The notes: a model not told the origin generated them from the sequence alone. A stretch of DNA of 64,000 nucleotides from Derxia gummosa DSM 723 (GCF_000482785.1 NZ_AXWS01000013.1:539708-603707), one strand, 5' to 3'; counted from the stretch's first letter, positions 26,587 to 36,291 are shown. Numbers and translations: made by a program.

Positions 26587-27390
26587 TCATTCGAAACGCG
26601 CGCGGACTTCGCCGAGTCCGTCGATGCGGGCGCTGAACCGGTCGCCGGCGGCCACGGCCACCATCGGCCCGAGCGCGCCGGTGAGCAGCACGTCGCCGGC
26701 GCGCAGCGGATGGCCGCGCGCGACCATCGTGTCGGCCAGCCAGACGGCGGCGTTGAGCGGATTGCCGAGGCAGGCCCGGCCGCCGCCGCGCGACACCGGC
26801 TCGGGCGCGCCGTCGTCGCCGCGCGCGCGGGTCATTTCCATCGCGCAGGCGGCGAGGTCGAGCCGGTCGAGCGGCACCGGCCGCGCGCCGAGCACGAAGC
26901 GCCCGCTCGACGCGTTGTCGGCCACGGTGTCGAACAGGCGGATGTTCCAGTCGGCGATGCGGCTGTCGACGATCTCGATCGCGGGCAGCGCATAGGCTGT
27001 CGCTGAGATGAGGTCGGCGTAGGAGTGGCGCTCGAAGCCGAGGTCGCGGCCGAGTACCAGCGCGATCTCGGCCTCGACCTTGGGTTGCAGCAGCGTGGCG
27101 CGCGCGAGCGGCGCGTCGTCGCCGACCGGCATGTCGTCGAACAGCACGCCGAAGTCGGGCTGATCGACGCCGAGCTGGGCCTGCACCGCGCGCGAGGTGA
27201 GGCCGATCTTGTAGCCGACCACGCGCCGTCCGGCGGCGAGGCGGGCGCGGGTGTTGACGGCCTGGATCGCATAGGCGAGGTCGAGGTCGGCGGCGGCCAC
27301 GCGCTCGCGCAGCGGCGCGATCGGCGTGCCGGTGGCGGCGGCCTCGCGCAGCAGACGGGCGGCGTCGTCGGGCGTGAGGAGGGCGCTCAT
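26587..27390 (-). CDS. mhpD: 2-hydroxypenta-2,4-dienoate hydratase
   Basis: This 267-residue MhpD/XylJ-type hydratase adds water to 2-hydroxypenta-2,4-dienoate, giving 4-hydroxy-2-oxovalerate. Typical blocks are [46 protein letters not shown] and [16 protein letters not shown]. The start at 27390 overlaps the stop of the upstream substrate-binding protein by ATGA. It is followed directly by mhpF. Confidence 0.94.
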   Translation of the reverse strand: MSALLTPDDAARLLREAAATGTPIAPLRERVAAADLDLAYAIQAVNTRARLAAGRRVVGYKIGLTSRAVQAQLGVDQPDFGVLFDDMPVGDDAPLARATLLQPKVEAEIALVLGRDLGFERHSYADLISATAYALPAIEIVDSRIADWNIRLFDTVADNASSGRFVLGARPVPLDRLDLAACAMEMTRARGDDGAPEPVSRGGGRACLGNPLNAAVWLADTMVARGHPLRAGDVLLTGALGPMVAVAAGDRFSARIDGLGEVRARFE

Positions 27391-28613
27391 TTGACGAGCT
27401 TCCAGGCGCCGTTCTCGACCTTCACGAGCACGATGGCCTTCGGGTCGTAGCCGGCGTGGTCGGCGGGGGAGGTCGTGTACACGCCGTTGCTGCCGACGAG
27501 GCCACGCGTGTTTTCGAGCGCGTCGCGCACCGCGTCGCGGAAGGCCGGGCTGCCGGGCTTGGCGGTCTTGAGCGCGACGGTGAAGGCGTTCTGCAGCAGC
27601 AGCCAGGCGTCCCAGCTCGCGCCGGCGAAGGTCGAGCGCGTGTCGGCCCCGTACTTCGCTTCCAGCTCCTTCACGAAGGCCGTGCCGGCCTTCTTGGTCG
27701 CATGGCCGTCGGACAGCTGCTCGGCGACGAGCACCGGGCCGACCGGCACCAGCGCGCCTTCCACCTTCGCGCCGCCGACGCGCAGGAACTCGCGGCTCGT
27801 GACGCCGTGCGACTGGTAGATCGCGCCCTTGTAGCCGCGCTCGCGCAGCGTGATCTGCGGCATCGCGGCCGGCGTGCCCGAGCCGCCGACGAAGATCACG
27901 TCGGGCTTCGCGGCGATGAGCTTGAGCACCTGGGCCTGCACGCTCGGATCGGTGCGGCCGTAGCGCTCGGCCGCGACGATGCGCAGACCCGGCGTCTCGA
28001 CCGCGCCCTTGAGCGCGTTGAACAGCGTGTCGCCCCACGAGTCCGAAAAGCCGATGAAGCCGACGGTCTTCGCGCCGGCCGCGACCATGTCCTCGACGAT
28101 GCGGCGGACCATGAGGTCGGCGCCCGGCTCGGCGCGGAAGACGTAGCGGCGCTTGTCGCCCGACACGTCGATCGGCGCGACCGACACCAGCGGCACCTTC
28201 TCCTGGTTCGCGACGTCGGCGATCGCGTTGCCGTTGCTGATGAGGTTGGGGCCGAGCACCGCGTCGACCTTGTGCTCGCCGATGAGCTTGCGGACGTCGG
28301 TGACGGCGGCGGTCGGGTCGGTCGCGTCGTCGAGCAGGATGAAGTTGAGCTTCTCGCCGCCGAGGGTCGCGGGCATGAGGCTCACGGCCTTGCGCGTCTC
28401 GGCGCCGAGCGAGGCGGCGGGGCCGGTGAGCGAGGCCACCACGCCGATGTTGATGTCGGCGAAGGCGGGCGCGGCGGCGAGCACTGCGGCCAGCGCGAGC
28501 GCGGCGCGGGCACGGCCCATCGGTGCGCTGCGGCCGGCGGATGCGTCGGCGCGATCGGCTGCAAGGGCTTGCAGCGCCGGTCGCCCGGCTGGCGGGGTTG
28601 CGCGTGGGTTCAT
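27387..28613 (-). CDS. HAAT-family ABC substrate-binding protein (mhp cluster)
   Basis: This 408-residue periplasmic binding protein (Peripla_BP_6) has the core [48 protein letters not shown] and [15 protein letters not shown]. Two starts are possible. The ATG at 28613 has a strong GAGGAG ribosome site but gives an unusually long 31-residue extension before the signal peptide ([21 protein letters not shown]); the ATG at 28520 lacks a ribosome site. It sits between mhpB and mhpD, so its ligand is probably the phenylpropanoid substrate. It is paralogous to the protein at 36292. Confidence 0.9.
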   Translation of the reverse strand: MNPRATPPAGRPALQALAADRADASAGRSAPMGRARAALALAAVLAAAPAFADINIGVVASLTGPAASLGAETRKAVSLMPATLGGEKLNFILLDDATDPTAAVTDVRKLIGEHKVDAVLGPNLISNGNAIADVANQEKVPLVSVAPIDVSGDKRRYVFRAEPGADLMVRRIVEDMVAAGAKTVGFIGFSDSWGDTLFNALKGAVETPGLRIVAAERYGRTDPSVQAQVLKLIAAKPDVIFVGGSGTPAAMPQITLRERGYKGAIYQSHGVTSREFLRVGGAKVEGALVPVGPVLVAEQLSDGHATKKAGTAFVKELEAKYGADTRSTFAGASWDAWLLLQNAFTVALKTAKPGSPAFRDAVRDALENTRGLVGSNGVYTTSPADHAGYDPKAIVLVKVENGAWKLVK

Positions 28614-28656
28614 GAATCGTCTCCTCGGGGTTGCGCCTGTCTGTTTGTGCGTGATG

Positions 28657-29598
28657 TCAGGGCGCGCTCGTGAGCGCGCCGAAGCCGGCCACCCATTCGG
28701 GGATGGCGCGGTAGTAGCGGCTGGCCAGCTCGCCGCGTCCGCCCGCGAGGGCGTCGAAGGCCGCGGCGGCCGCGACCCAGGTCTTCACCTCGTGAGCCGA
28801 GGCGCCACCGTCGGCGGTGATGTCGTCGTTGCGGTAGGCGTCGAGCGCGGGCCAGTCGCGGGTCTCGATGTGGCGCATGAAGCGCCGGTCCCAGTCGGGG
28901 TTGAGCGCGCGCAGCTCGTTCGAGCCGGCGGCGAAGGCGCGCGCGGCGTCGATGGTTCGCTGCTGGCGCGCGGCGCGCGCCTCGGGCGTCGGGTTGCGGC
29001 CGGCGATGATCCGTTCGGCCACCTCGGGCGCGGCCGTTCGCAGCTGCGGCACCGGCGGGTTGTGCGACAGCCCGCCCGAGCCCACGACGAGCACGCGCCG
29101 CTCCACGCCGCGCAGGAAGCGCCCGACCGCCGCGCCGAATTCGCGCGCGCGTTTGAAGTCCACCAGCGGCGGCGCGACCGAGTTGATGAACAGCGGCAGC
29201 ACCGGATGGCGCGCGAGGCCGCCGGTCAGCTCCTCCAGCGGCTGGGCGAAGCCGTGATCGACCTGCATGCGCCACGACACCGCGAGGTCGATGCCGTTGG
29301 CCACGACCGCCGCCGCGCAGTCCTCGGCCAGCGCGCGCGGGATGTCGAGCGGGCCGGGCGAGGTCGAGTAGTCGCCGACCGAGGTGGCCGCGACGCCGAT
29401 GCAGAACTGCGGCATCAGGTCGAGGAAGAAGCCGTTGTAGTGGTCGGGCGCGAACAGCACGATCAGCTCGGGCGCGAAGCGCTCGACCTCGGCGCGCAGC
29501 ATCGCGACCGTGCCGGCCACCTCGGCCACGACGGCCGGCAGCGGATCGACATGCCCCTTGAGCGGCGTGTGCGACAGGCAGACGAGCCTTTGCCTCAC
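28657..29598 (-). CDS. mhpB: 2,3-dihydroxyphenylpropionate 1,2-dioxygenase (class III extradiol)
   Basis: This 313-residue enzyme matches E. coli MhpB (314). It has [13 protein letters not shown] at the N terminus, [17 protein letters not shown] and [15 protein letters not shown], which carry the metal and acid/base histidines of the LigB superfamily. It opens the ring of 2,3-dihydroxyphenylpropionate. The start is a GTG at 29598 whose GTGA overlaps the mhpA stop. Confidence 0.94.
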   Translation of the reverse strand: MRQRLVCLSHTPLKGHVDPLPAVVAEVAGTVAMLRAEVERFAPELIVLFAPDHYNGFFLDLMPQFCIGVAATSVGDYSTSPGPLDIPRALAEDCAAAVVANGIDLAVSWRMQVDHGFAQPLEELTGGLARHPVLPLFINSVAPPLVDFKRAREFGAAVGRFLRGVERRVLVVGSGGLSHNPPVPQLRTAAPEVAERIIAGRNPTPEARAARQQRTIDAARAFAAGSNELRALNPDWDRRFMRHIETRDWPALDAYRNDDITADGGASAHEVKTWVAAAAAFDALAGGRGELASRYYRAIPEWVAGFGALTSAP

Positions 29599-31301
29599 CG
29601 CGCCGCTCCCGCGAGTTCGGGCGCGGCGACGGCCGCCGGGCGCGCCTCGCCGCGTGCCTGGGCACCGGCAGCGAAGCCCTCGCCGGTACGCAGCCCGGCC
29701 GCGCGCGCCACCGCCGCGAGCGTCTCGTTGATGCGCACCGGATGGCAGATCGCCGCGACGAAGCGGTCGGGCCGCAGCACCACCACGGCGCCCGGATGGC
29801 TGCCGAACCATTCCTTGAGCCGGCCCTGCTCGTCGCCCACCACGAGCGCCTCGGCGCTGATGTCCACCTCGCGCTGGAGCTGGGGCATCGGCTTGACCGT
29901 CACGAGCCGCGCGTCGAGCGTCGCGAGAATGTCGCGGCTGCGCGCGTCGAGCCAGCGCGCCGGGTCCACGCCCCAGGACAGCAGCGCGAAACCCTTGCCG
30001 AGCGCGTCGTCGAGCAGGAGCGAGCTGCCGTCGCGCAGCGTCACGCGCGGCTGGATGAACATGCGGCCCACCGGCGAGGCCGGGCGCGGCTCGGTCTCGG
30101 GCACGACCAGCCCGCGCTCGTAGCGCGGCATCGGCTTGTAGCGCATCTCCAGGAAGTAGCGCCGCGCCGCCGGGAACCAGTTGAGCACCCGCACCGCCAC
30201 ATCGCGCAGCCCGGCCACGAGCGGATTGCGCGGCGAGAAGATGCGGCCCGCCGTGACCGACAGGTCGATCATCGCCTTGGCGTGCGGCGGGCGTTCGTCC
30301 TGGTAGGTGTCGAGCAGGCGGTCGTCGGCGCGGCCGTTCACGACCCAGGCGAGCTTCCACGCGAGGTTGGTCGCGTCGCGCATGCCGGTGTTGTAACCCT
30401 GGCCCTGCCAGACCGGCATGATGTGCGCGGCATCGCCCGCGAGCAGCACGCGGCCCACCTTCCAGCGGTCGGCGATGCGCGCGTTGTGCGTGTAGACGCG
30501 CTTGCGGATGTAGTCGAGCGATTCGGCATCGACGCCGGCCGGCAGCACCTTGCGCATGAGTTCGGCCATGCGCTCGGGCCGGGTGATCTCCTCCTCGGTC
30601 TCGCCCTCGAAGATCATGAATTCGAAGCGCCGCACCGCGTCGGGCAGGGCGACGCTCACATAGGGCCGCGCCGGGTCGCAGTGCATGTAGATGTTGGGCA
30701 CGCCGAGCGGATCGTTGCGGATGTCCACCACGAGCCATTTCGACTTGTCGGTGATGCCGCCGAACTCGACGCCGAGCGCGCCGCGCACCGCGCTGCGGCC
30801 GCCGTCGCTGCCGACGAGATAGCGGCAGCGCAGCGTGGTCTGCTTGCCGTCGCGCTTGAGGCGCACCGTGACGCCGCGCGGGTCCTGCTCGAAGCCTTCC
30901 AGCTCGGTGCCGAGCTTCACGCTCACCGCCGGAAAGCGCGCGAGGCCGGCGAGCAGCTCGCGGTCCACCGCCGGCTGGTTGAAGGCATTGCGGCGCGACC
31001 AGCCGAACTCGTCGGTGCGCGGCTCGATCGACGCGAAGCAATAGCCGCCGCGCGTCACGAAGCGCATCCAGTGATTGGGCGTGATGTGCGGCAGCACCGC
31101 GCCGGCGAGGCCGATGCCCTGGATCGTGCGCAGGCATTCGTCGTCCATGCCGACGCCGCGCGGATAGTCGATGAGTTCCTCGCCGCGCTCGACGAGCAGC
31201 GTGCGCACGTCATGCAGGCCGAGGGTGTTGGCGATGGTCAGGCCCACCGGCCCGGCGCCGACGACGATGACGTCGGCATCGAACTGCTCGTCGGGTGTCA
31301 T
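29595..31301 (-). CDS. mhpA: 3-(3-hydroxyphenyl)propionate hydroxylase (FAD monooxygenase)
   Basis: This 568-residue flavoprotein hydroxylase has the FAD/NADPH-binding motif [20 protein letters not shown], the second dinucleotide motif [17 protein letters not shown] and the flavin ribityl-binding motif [33 protein letters not shown]. Length and blocks fit MhpA (554 in E. coli). It converts 3-hydroxyphenylpropionate (or 3-hydroxycinnamate) to the catechol used by MhpB. The C terminus is Ala-rich and ends in the overlap with mhpB. Confidence 0.94.
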   Translation of the reverse strand: MTPDEQFDADVIVVGAGPVGLTIANTLGLHDVRTLLVERGEELIDYPRGVGMDDECLRTIQGIGLAGAVLPHITPNHWMRFVTRGGYCFASIEPRTDEFGWSRRNAFNQPAVDRELLAGLARFPAVSVKLGTELEGFEQDPRGVTVRLKRDGKQTTLRCRYLVGSDGGRSAVRGALGVEFGGITDKSKWLVVDIRNDPLGVPNIYMHCDPARPYVSVALPDAVRRFEFMIFEGETEEEITRPERMAELMRKVLPAGVDAESLDYIRKRVYTHNARIADRWKVGRVLLAGDAAHIMPVWQGQGYNTGMRDATNLAWKLAWVVNGRADDRLLDTYQDERPPHAKAMIDLSVTAGRIFSPRNPLVAGLRDVAVRVLNWFPAARRYFLEMRYKPMPRYERGLVVPETEPRPASPVGRMFIQPRVTLRDGSSLLLDDALGKGFALLSWGVDPARWLDARSRDILATLDARLVTVKPMPQLQREVDISAEALVVGDEQGRLKEWFGSHPGAVVVLRPDRFVAAICHPVRINETLAAVARAAGLRTGEGFAAGAQARGEARPAAVAAPELAGAAR

Positions 31302-31480
31302 GTGCTTCTCCTCCGTGGTCCGGCGCGTCGGGGCGAGCGCGGGCCTCCGCGCGCCGGATGTCGTTGATCGGTGATGGGTTGCCCGCGCGGGGGCGGGCGG
31401 GAGTGGCGATGCGCGCCGTGGGCGGTCGGCTTTTCAGGGCCGTCCGTCGCGTTGCCGATGCACGGCCGGCGCGCCGGGCG

Positions 31481-32377
31481 TCAGTTCACGCGCTCGGCCT
31501 CGGGCGGCGTGCCGCCGTTGAGGAATCGCAGATGGATGCGGTTGAAGGTGTCGGCATCCTCGAACTGCGGCCAGTGGCCGCAGCCGTCCATGACGGTGAA
31601 CAGCGCGCCGGGGATCATCGTGGCCATGCGACGGCCCTCGGACACGTCGGCCGTCGGGTCGTGCGAGGTCCAGAGCACGAGGGTCGGCGCCTGGATGCGC
31701 CCGTAGTCGTCGGCGTAGAGCATGTTGCGGCGGCGCACCTCCAGCTCCTGCAGGATCATGTTGTGCGGCATCGCCTCCTTCATGCCGGGCTGGGCGTAGA
31801 TCGCCTGGCGCGTCGCGATGAGGTCGTCGAACACCTTGCTCTTGTCGGCCATCAGCCATTCGAGCCGCGCCTTGATGAAGTCCCAGCTCGGATCGCTCGC
31901 GGCCTGGAGCGACAGCGTCTTGAGCCGTTCCATCACCTTCGGGTCGGCCTGCGAGCCGCCGGCGGTGTTGAGCACGAGGCGATCGACGCGGTCGGGATGG
32001 TCGATGGCCATGCGCGCCGCGACCCAGCCGCCGAGCGATTCGCCCGAGAAGTGGGCGCGGTCGATCTTGGCCGCGTCCATGAAGCGCAGCAGATGGTCGA
32101 TGTAGCGCGCAATCTCCAGCGGCTCGCGCGACTTGTCGCTCCAGCCGTGGCCGATCATGTCGATGGCCCAGGCAGAGAAGCATTCGCCATGCGACTTCAG
32201 ATTGCGCACATAGGCCTCGGCATGGCCGCCCACGCCGTGCAGCAGGATCAGCGGCTTCGCGTCGGTATTGCCGCTGTGCAGATAGCGCGTCGAGATGCCG
32301 CCGGCATCGATCCAGCCCTGGCTGAAACTCGTGCCGCGAAGCTCCGCCCAGAGGCTCTTGAAAGCGTTTGCGCCCAT
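31481..32377 (-). CDS. mhpC: 2-hydroxy-6-oxonona-2,4-dienedioate hydrolase
   Basis: This 298-residue alpha/beta hydrolase of the MhpC/BphD branch has an oxyanion loop LILLHGVGGHAEAYVRN, nucleophile Ser in FSGESLGGWVAARMA, acid Asp in LWTSHDPTADVS and His in GCGHWPQFED. It cleaves the ring-fission product to 2-hydroxypenta-2,4-dienoate and succinate. It is the first gene of the mhp catabolic strand, divergent from mhpR. Its fifth codon lies in a TGAAAGCGTTTGCG copy (32359-32372) of the recurrent motif. Confidence 0.93.
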   Translation of the reverse strand: MGANAFKSLWAELRGTSFSQGWIDAGGISTRYLHSGNTDAKPLILLHGVGGHAEAYVRNLKSHGECFSAWAIDMIGHGWSDKSREPLEIARYIDHLLRFMDAAKIDRAHFSGESLGGWVAARMAIDHPDRVDRLVLNTAGGSQADPKVMERLKTLSLQAASDPSWDFIKARLEWLMADKSKVFDDLIATRQAIYAQPGMKEAMPHNMILQELEVRRRNMLYADDYGRIQAPTLVLWTSHDPTADVSEGRRMATMIPGALFTVMDGCGHWPQFEDADTFNRIHLRFLNGGTPPEAERVN

Positions 32378-32462
32378 GTCGTCTCCGACCTCGTGTTGTT
32401 GGAATGGAGGCGATTCTAGGAAGAGCCCGAGTGACGGTCCGGGGAATCTCGTCTAGCGTCCG

Positions 32463-32491
32463 CTCCTTGCACAGCATTGATTTGCAAGGAG
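32463..32491 (+). promoter_or_regulatory. Perfect inverted repeat that contains the mhpR ribosome site
   Basis: CTCCTTGCA (32463-32471) and TGCAAGGAG (32483-32491) are exact reverse complements around an 11-base spacer. The right arm is the Shine-Dalgarno sequence (AAGGAG) of mhpR, 8 bases before its GTG. As DNA it could be a regulator operator; as RNA it would hide the ribosome site. It also lies in the mhpC-mhpR promoter gap. Confidence 0.6.
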
Positions 32492-32499
32492 TTTCTGGC

Positions 32500-33297
32500 G
32501 TGTTTCTCGACGACAAGCAGGACTACGCAACGGTACGAGGGTTAGTCCGGGGGCTCGACCTGCTGCGGGCGCTCAACACCTTCGAGGGCGGGCGCTGCAC
32601 CCTCGCCGACCTCGTGCGCGAGACCGGCCTGCATCGCACGACGGTGCGCCGGCTGCTCGAAACCCTCATCGCCGAGAACTACGTGCGGCGCAGCGAATCC
32701 GACGGCCGCTACGCGCTCGCGCTGCGCGTGCGTTCGCTCAGCGAAGGCTTCACCGATGACGACTGGATCTCGGGCGTCGCGGCGCCGGCGCTGGCCGAGC
32801 TGCTGTCGGCCGTGCTGTGGCCGTCGGACGTGTGCACGCCCCAGGGCGGGCGCATGGTGATCCGCGAATCGACGCACCGTTTCAGCCGGCTGTCCTTCCA
32901 TCGCGCGATGGTCGGGCAGTCGATGCCGATGCTCACGACGGCGGCGGGGCGCGCCTACTTGGCGCACTGCCCGGAAGACATGCTCGCGAGCCTGCTCGAC
33001 TTCATGGCCGAGCAGGACGACAGCCAGGCGCGGCTCGCGCGCGACCGGCGCTACGTGGCGCGGCTGCTCGAACTCACGCGCGAGCGCGGCTACGCCGCCA
33101 ACGACGCCGAATGGGACGAGCAGCGCAAGATCGGCGCGATCGCACTGCCGGTGCGCCACGGCGGCCAGGTGCTCGGCGCGGTGAACGTGGTCTTCCTCGC
33201 GCGCGCCTTCGATACGGCCGAGGCGGCGCGGCGCTTTCTGCCCGCGCTCGCGAAGGCGGCGGCGCGCATCGAGGAGCAGCTCGCGGAGCGCGGCTGA
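32500..33297 (+). CDS. mhpR: MhpR: IclR-family activator of the mhp genes
   Basis: This 265-residue regulator has the IclR N-terminal winged helix (VRGLDLLRALNTFEGGRCTLADLVRETGLHRTTVRRLLETLIAENYV) and a C-terminal GAF-like ligand domain (SFHRAMVGQSMPMLTTAAGRAYLAHCPE; GAIALPVRHGGQVLGAVNVV). Its divergence from mhpC is the classic mhpR arrangement. The GTG at 32500 was chosen for its AAGGAG at 8 bases and a normal N-terminal length. MhpR in E. coli responds to 3-hydroxyphenylpropionate. The ribosome site is inside a perfect inverted repeat. Confidence 0.9.
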   Translation: MFLDDKQDYATVRGLVRGLDLLRALNTFEGGRCTLADLVRETGLHRTTVRRLLETLIAENYVRRSESDGRYALALRVRSLSEGFTDDDWISGVAAPALAELLSAVLWPSDVCTPQGGRMVIRESTHRFSRLSFHRAMVGQSMPMLTTAAGRAYLAHCPEDMLASLLDFMAEQDDSQARLARDRRYVARLLELTRERGYAANDAEWDEQRKIGAIALPVRHGGQVLGAVNVVFLARAFDTAEAARRFLPALAKAAARIEEQLAERG

Positions 33298-33372
33298 AGG
33301 CGGCGGGCGGCGCTCGGCCCCTGCCGGTCTCGCGCGCGGCGCCGTTGCTCCTCGCGACTTGCATCGTCGGTC

Positions 33373-33389
33373 ACGCCCGTCACGGGCGT
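33373..33389. terminator. Short hairpin downstream of mhpR
   Basis: ACGCCCG-TCA-CGGGCGT forms a 7-bp stem with a 3-base loop, 76 bases after the mhpR stop. There is no T-tract, so it is a weak terminator candidate in a 282-base gap that otherwise shows nothing recognisable. Confidence 0.3.
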
Positions 33390-33579
33390 CGCGCAGGCTG
33401 ACCGGGCGATAGGCGGCGCGGAAGCGGGCGGTGAGCGGCGTCCGCGACCTTCGGCCCGATCGCATGCGAGCAAGGGCGTGACGTCGATCACATTTTCGAA
33501 GGTGCGGCTTTGACCAGGCATCGACAAGCCCCTTGTGGTGATCGCTATACCGGCCCGCGTCTTCAACCGACTGCGACCC

Positions 33580-35247
33580 ATGCGCCACTTCTCCCGTCCC
33601 TCCGGCAACACCCGCGCCCTGCGCCTCATCCTCCCGGCCTTCGTCGCCATCTCCGCGCCTGTCTCGGCCCAGGTCGGTCCCGCGCTGGCGCCCGACCAGC
33701 TGCTCGGCCTCTACCCCGCCCCGCGCTTCAGTCCGCTCGCGGCGGATTGCACCGACTGCCTCGCCACGCCACAGGCGCGCTTCTACTTCAAGGGGGATCT
33801 GAGCGTCTCGCCCACGCGCGACGCGGTGGGCTTCGATCCCGCGCGCCGCGCCTTCGACGACCTCGCGCGCTGGGCGGGCGAGCGCGGCGGCCAGCCCGAA
33901 GGCCGCCTGCCGAGCCTCGTGTGGACCGGCTCGCCCGAGATCGCGCGCGGCACGCTGGCCGACGCCGCCACGCGGCTCGACCTCGGTGGCGGGCAATCGC
34001 TGGCCTTCGACCATGTGGCGAAGATCAGCACCAACCTGTCGTTCTACGACGCATCGAGCGCCGCCTTCTTCGACCGGCGCGCCGTCATCGCGCGCGGCCA
34101 GACCGCCGACGGCCGTTTCGTCGCGCGCACGCTCTGGCCGGCCGACCACGGCCTGCAAGCGCTTGCGCCGCCGCAGCCGCTGCGGCCCGGCGAGACGCTG
34201 GAATCGCTCGTGCGCGCGGGCCAGGGTGATGCGCGCGCGAGCTACTCGACGCGCGTGCTGTGGCAGCGCGATCCGGCCGCGCTCGATGTCGCGGGCAAGC
34301 CGGTGCTGGCCTTCATCCTTAACGGCGCCCAGGGCGATGACGACGAGGCGCACGGCGGGCATTTCGCGGTGGCGACCGGGCGGGTTGGGCCCGGCGGCGA
34401 GATGAACCAGTGGCTGGTCAACAACTTCTACAACCTCGGCTCGGTGAGCGAGAAGGGGATCATCGCCTCGACCGTGCCGCTCGACGCCTATCTCGGCGAG
34501 CTGAACAGCGGCCAGTCGTGGTATCGGCCGTCGTCCATCCTCGTCGCGGTGCTGCGCGATCCGCGCGTGCCCGGGCTGTATCAGGAGGGCATCGGCCGCG
34601 TGTTCCAGCACTTCTACCGCCAGGACTTCCCGTACCGCCACGCGACCGCCAACTGCACCGGCCTGAACGTGGAAACCCTGCGCACGCTGGGCTGGCGGCT
34701 GCCGAAGCTCGGCGCCGAAAGCCGGCTCAAGGCCGCGATCGCGCTGCCCTACGTGGCGATCCGCGACGGCTCGCTGCAGAACGGCAAGAGCGCCTACGAC
34801 TACCTGTCGGCCGAGCGTACCGACCTCTATCCGCTGGTCGGCTTCACGAGCCTCGGTGATGACCTGCTCGGGCGCATCACGCGCGGCGGCGCGGCGGGCA
34901 GCGGCCTGGAGGCGCAGCTGGCGCAGGACATCGAGGCGGTCATCCTCGTGCAGGTGCCGCAGTTCCCGTCGTCGCGCGCGGTCGGACAGGCGCCGGTCGG
35001 GTCGATGGAGGAGTACCTCGCGCGCGCGCCGGCCAACAAGGCCGACTGGAAGATCGTGCCGGTGGCTCCGCGCCCCTTCCCGGCGGAGCTGCGCGACGCG
35101 GCGGCGCCGGCCGCCGAGGGCACTCCGGCCGACACGGCGGTGCTCGCCGAGGGCGCGATGTTCGCGGGGCTCGGCGGCCTGGGCCTGTTCGGGCTGGGGC
35201 GTGCGTTCGTCCGCCGACGCGCGGCGCGCGGCCGGCCGGCGGCCTGA
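33580..35247 (+). CDS. Secreted, C-terminally anchored protein of unknown function
   Basis: I do not recognise this 555-residue protein. It has a signal peptide (MRHFSRPSGNTRALRLILPAFVAISAPVSA) and a mature start QVGPALAPDQLLGLYPAPRF. Two blocks look enzymatic: EAHGGHFAVATG (His258 and His261) and HATANCTGLNVETLRTLGW (Cys359). A His block followed by an NC block recalls circularly permuted papain/NlpC-like folds such as DUF4105; this is a guess. The C terminus has a Gly-rich hydrophobic segment (AMFAGLGGLGLFGLGRAFV) then RRRAARGR, like a tail anchor or a GlyGly-CTERM sorting tag. A GTG at 33535 is an alternative start. It contains an exact GCAAGCGCTTGC copy at 34154. Confidence 0.75.
   Translation: MRHFSRPSGNTRALRLILPAFVAISAPVSAQVGPALAPDQLLGLYPAPRFSPLAADCTDCLATPQARFYFKGDLSVSPTRDAVGFDPARRAFDDLARWAGERGGQPEGRLPSLVWTGSPEIARGTLADAATRLDLGGGQSLAFDHVAKISTNLSFYDASSAAFFDRRAVIARGQTADGRFVARTLWPADHGLQALAPPQPLRPGETLESLVRAGQGDARASYSTRVLWQRDPAALDVAGKPVLAFILNGAQGDDDEAHGGHFAVATGRVGPGGEMNQWLVNNFYNLGSVSEKGIIASTVPLDAYLGELNSGQSWYRPSSILVAVLRDPRVPGLYQEGIGRVFQHFYRQDFPYRHATANCTGLNVETLRTLGWRLPKLGAESRLKAAIALPYVAIRDGSLQNGKSAYDYLSAERTDLYPLVGFTSLGDDLLGRITRGGAAGSGLEAQLAQDIEAVILVQVPQFPSSRAVGQAPVGSMEEYLARAPANKADWKIVPVAPRPFPAELRDAAAPAAEGTPADTAVLAEGAMFAGLGGLGLFGLGRAFVRRRAARGRPAA
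34154..34167. repeat. Copy of recurrent near-palindrome TGCAAGCGCTTGCA
   Basis: TGCAAGCGCTTGCG, with the full 12-base core GCAAGCGCTTGC. It is intragenic, spelling Leu-Gln-Ala-Leu-Ala with CAA and CTT, which are uncommon codons here. Confidence 0.6.
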
Positions 35248-35287
35248 AGAAGCCGGCCCCGGCCCGGGGCCGGCGGCTCGGCGGCCG

Positions 35288-36196
35288 TCACTTCGTCAGC
35301 CGCGCCGCGATCTCGCGTGCCACGGCCTCGGGCGATAGTCCGGTGGTATCGACGCACAGGTTGGCCATGCGGTAGAGGTCTTCGCGCGCGGTCAGGGTGC
35401 GGTTGATGTTGTTCAGCGCCTCGCGGCGCAGGCGCTGGTTGGCGATGCGCGCGTCGTTCTGCCCCGCGACCCGCGCGAAATGCGCTTCGGGCGCGGCCTT
35501 GAGCCAGACCGTCGTGCAATGGCGCAGCAGCAGCTCGTAGGTCGGGCGTTCGGCGACGATGCCCCCGGCGGTCGCGAGCACGAGCGAACGGTGCTGGGCC
35601 AGCACGCGCTCCAGGCAACGCCGCTCGAACTGCCGGAAGCCGGTCTGGCCGTACAAGGTGAAGATCTCGTGCACCTTCAGTCCGGCCTCGCGCTCGATCT
35701 CGCGGTTCAGTTCCACCACCGGCAGGTCGAGCCGCTTGGCCAGCAGCGCGCTGACCGTGGACTTGCCCGCGCCGCGCAGCCCCACGAGCGCGATGCGCCG
35801 GTCGCCGGCCTCGGGCGCCGTGGCGAATTCCTCGACCAGCCAATGCCGGATCGTGCCGAGCCGTTGCGCGGGCTGACGATGCAGGAACTCGTTGATGAGC
35901 GCGATCTCGTCGCCCGCGCGGTCGTCGGCCACCACCTCGGCGAGCGGACAGTTGAGCGCCTGCGCGAGCTTGTCGAGCAGCAGCACCGAGACGTTGCCTT
36001 CGCCGCCCTCGATGCGCGCGATGTGCGGCAGCGAGACGCCCGATTGCTCGGCGAGCTGGCGTCGCGTCATGCCGCGCTCGGCGCGCAGCTTGCGCAGGCG
36101 CCGCGCGAGGCGGGCGAGCAGCGGCTCGTCGTCGTCGTGGCCGAGCACGCGCGTGGCGGCCGGCGCGTCGGGCAATGCGGAGTTACGCGAACCCAT
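35288..36196 (-). CDS. boxR: BoxR/BzdR-like regulator: XRE domain plus shikimate-kinase-like domain
   Basis: This 302-residue protein joins an XRE helix-turn-helix (LRAERGMTRRQLAEQSGVSLPHIARIEGGEGNVSVLLLDKLAQALNC, about 39-84) to a shikimate-kinase-like domain (Walker A ALVGLRGAGKST near 140, then FERRCLERVL). This is the architecture of BzdR and BoxR, which sense benzoyl-CoA and repress benzoate genes. No box genes are nearby. It diverges instead from a feruloyl-CoA synthase cluster, so an aryl-CoA made by that cluster is the likely ligand (inference). A perfect palindrome overlaps its start codon, which suggests autoregulation. Confidence 0.88.
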   Translation of the reverse strand: MGSRNSALPDAPAATRVLGHDDDEPLLARLARRLRKLRAERGMTRRQLAEQSGVSLPHIARIEGGEGNVSVLLLDKLAQALNCPLAEVVADDRAGDEIALINEFLHRQPAQRLGTIRHWLVEEFATAPEAGDRRIALVGLRGAGKSTVSALLAKRLDLPVVELNREIEREAGLKVHEIFTLYGQTGFRQFERRCLERVLAQHRSLVLATAGGIVAERPTYELLLRHCTTVWLKAAPEAHFARVAGQNDARIANQRLRREALNNINRTLTAREDLYRMANLCVDTTGLSPEAVAREIAARLTK

Positions 36197-36210
36197 ATCA
36201 GATCTGATAT
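36195..36210. promoter_or_regulatory. Perfect 16-base palindrome at the boxR start: probable operator
   Basis: ATATCAGATCTGATAT is a complete palindrome in an AT-rich island of otherwise GC-rich DNA. It begins inside the boxR ATG (36194-36196) and lies 82 bases upstream of the divergent substrate-binding protein gene. A repressor bound here would block both directions. It differs from the TGCA-based repeats reported for BzdR. Confidence 0.65.
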
Positions 36211-36291
36211 CCAGCTTTTACAAAGCTCTCTTTTAGCATCGTCTCACTGACCGGCGACAGACCGGGACCACCCACCATTCGGGAGTGAGAC

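Noticed and set aside
33510-33550. TTGACC...TATACC as a promoter for the unknown secreted protein
   Set aside because: Spacing is about 30 bases, far from the 16-18 needed.
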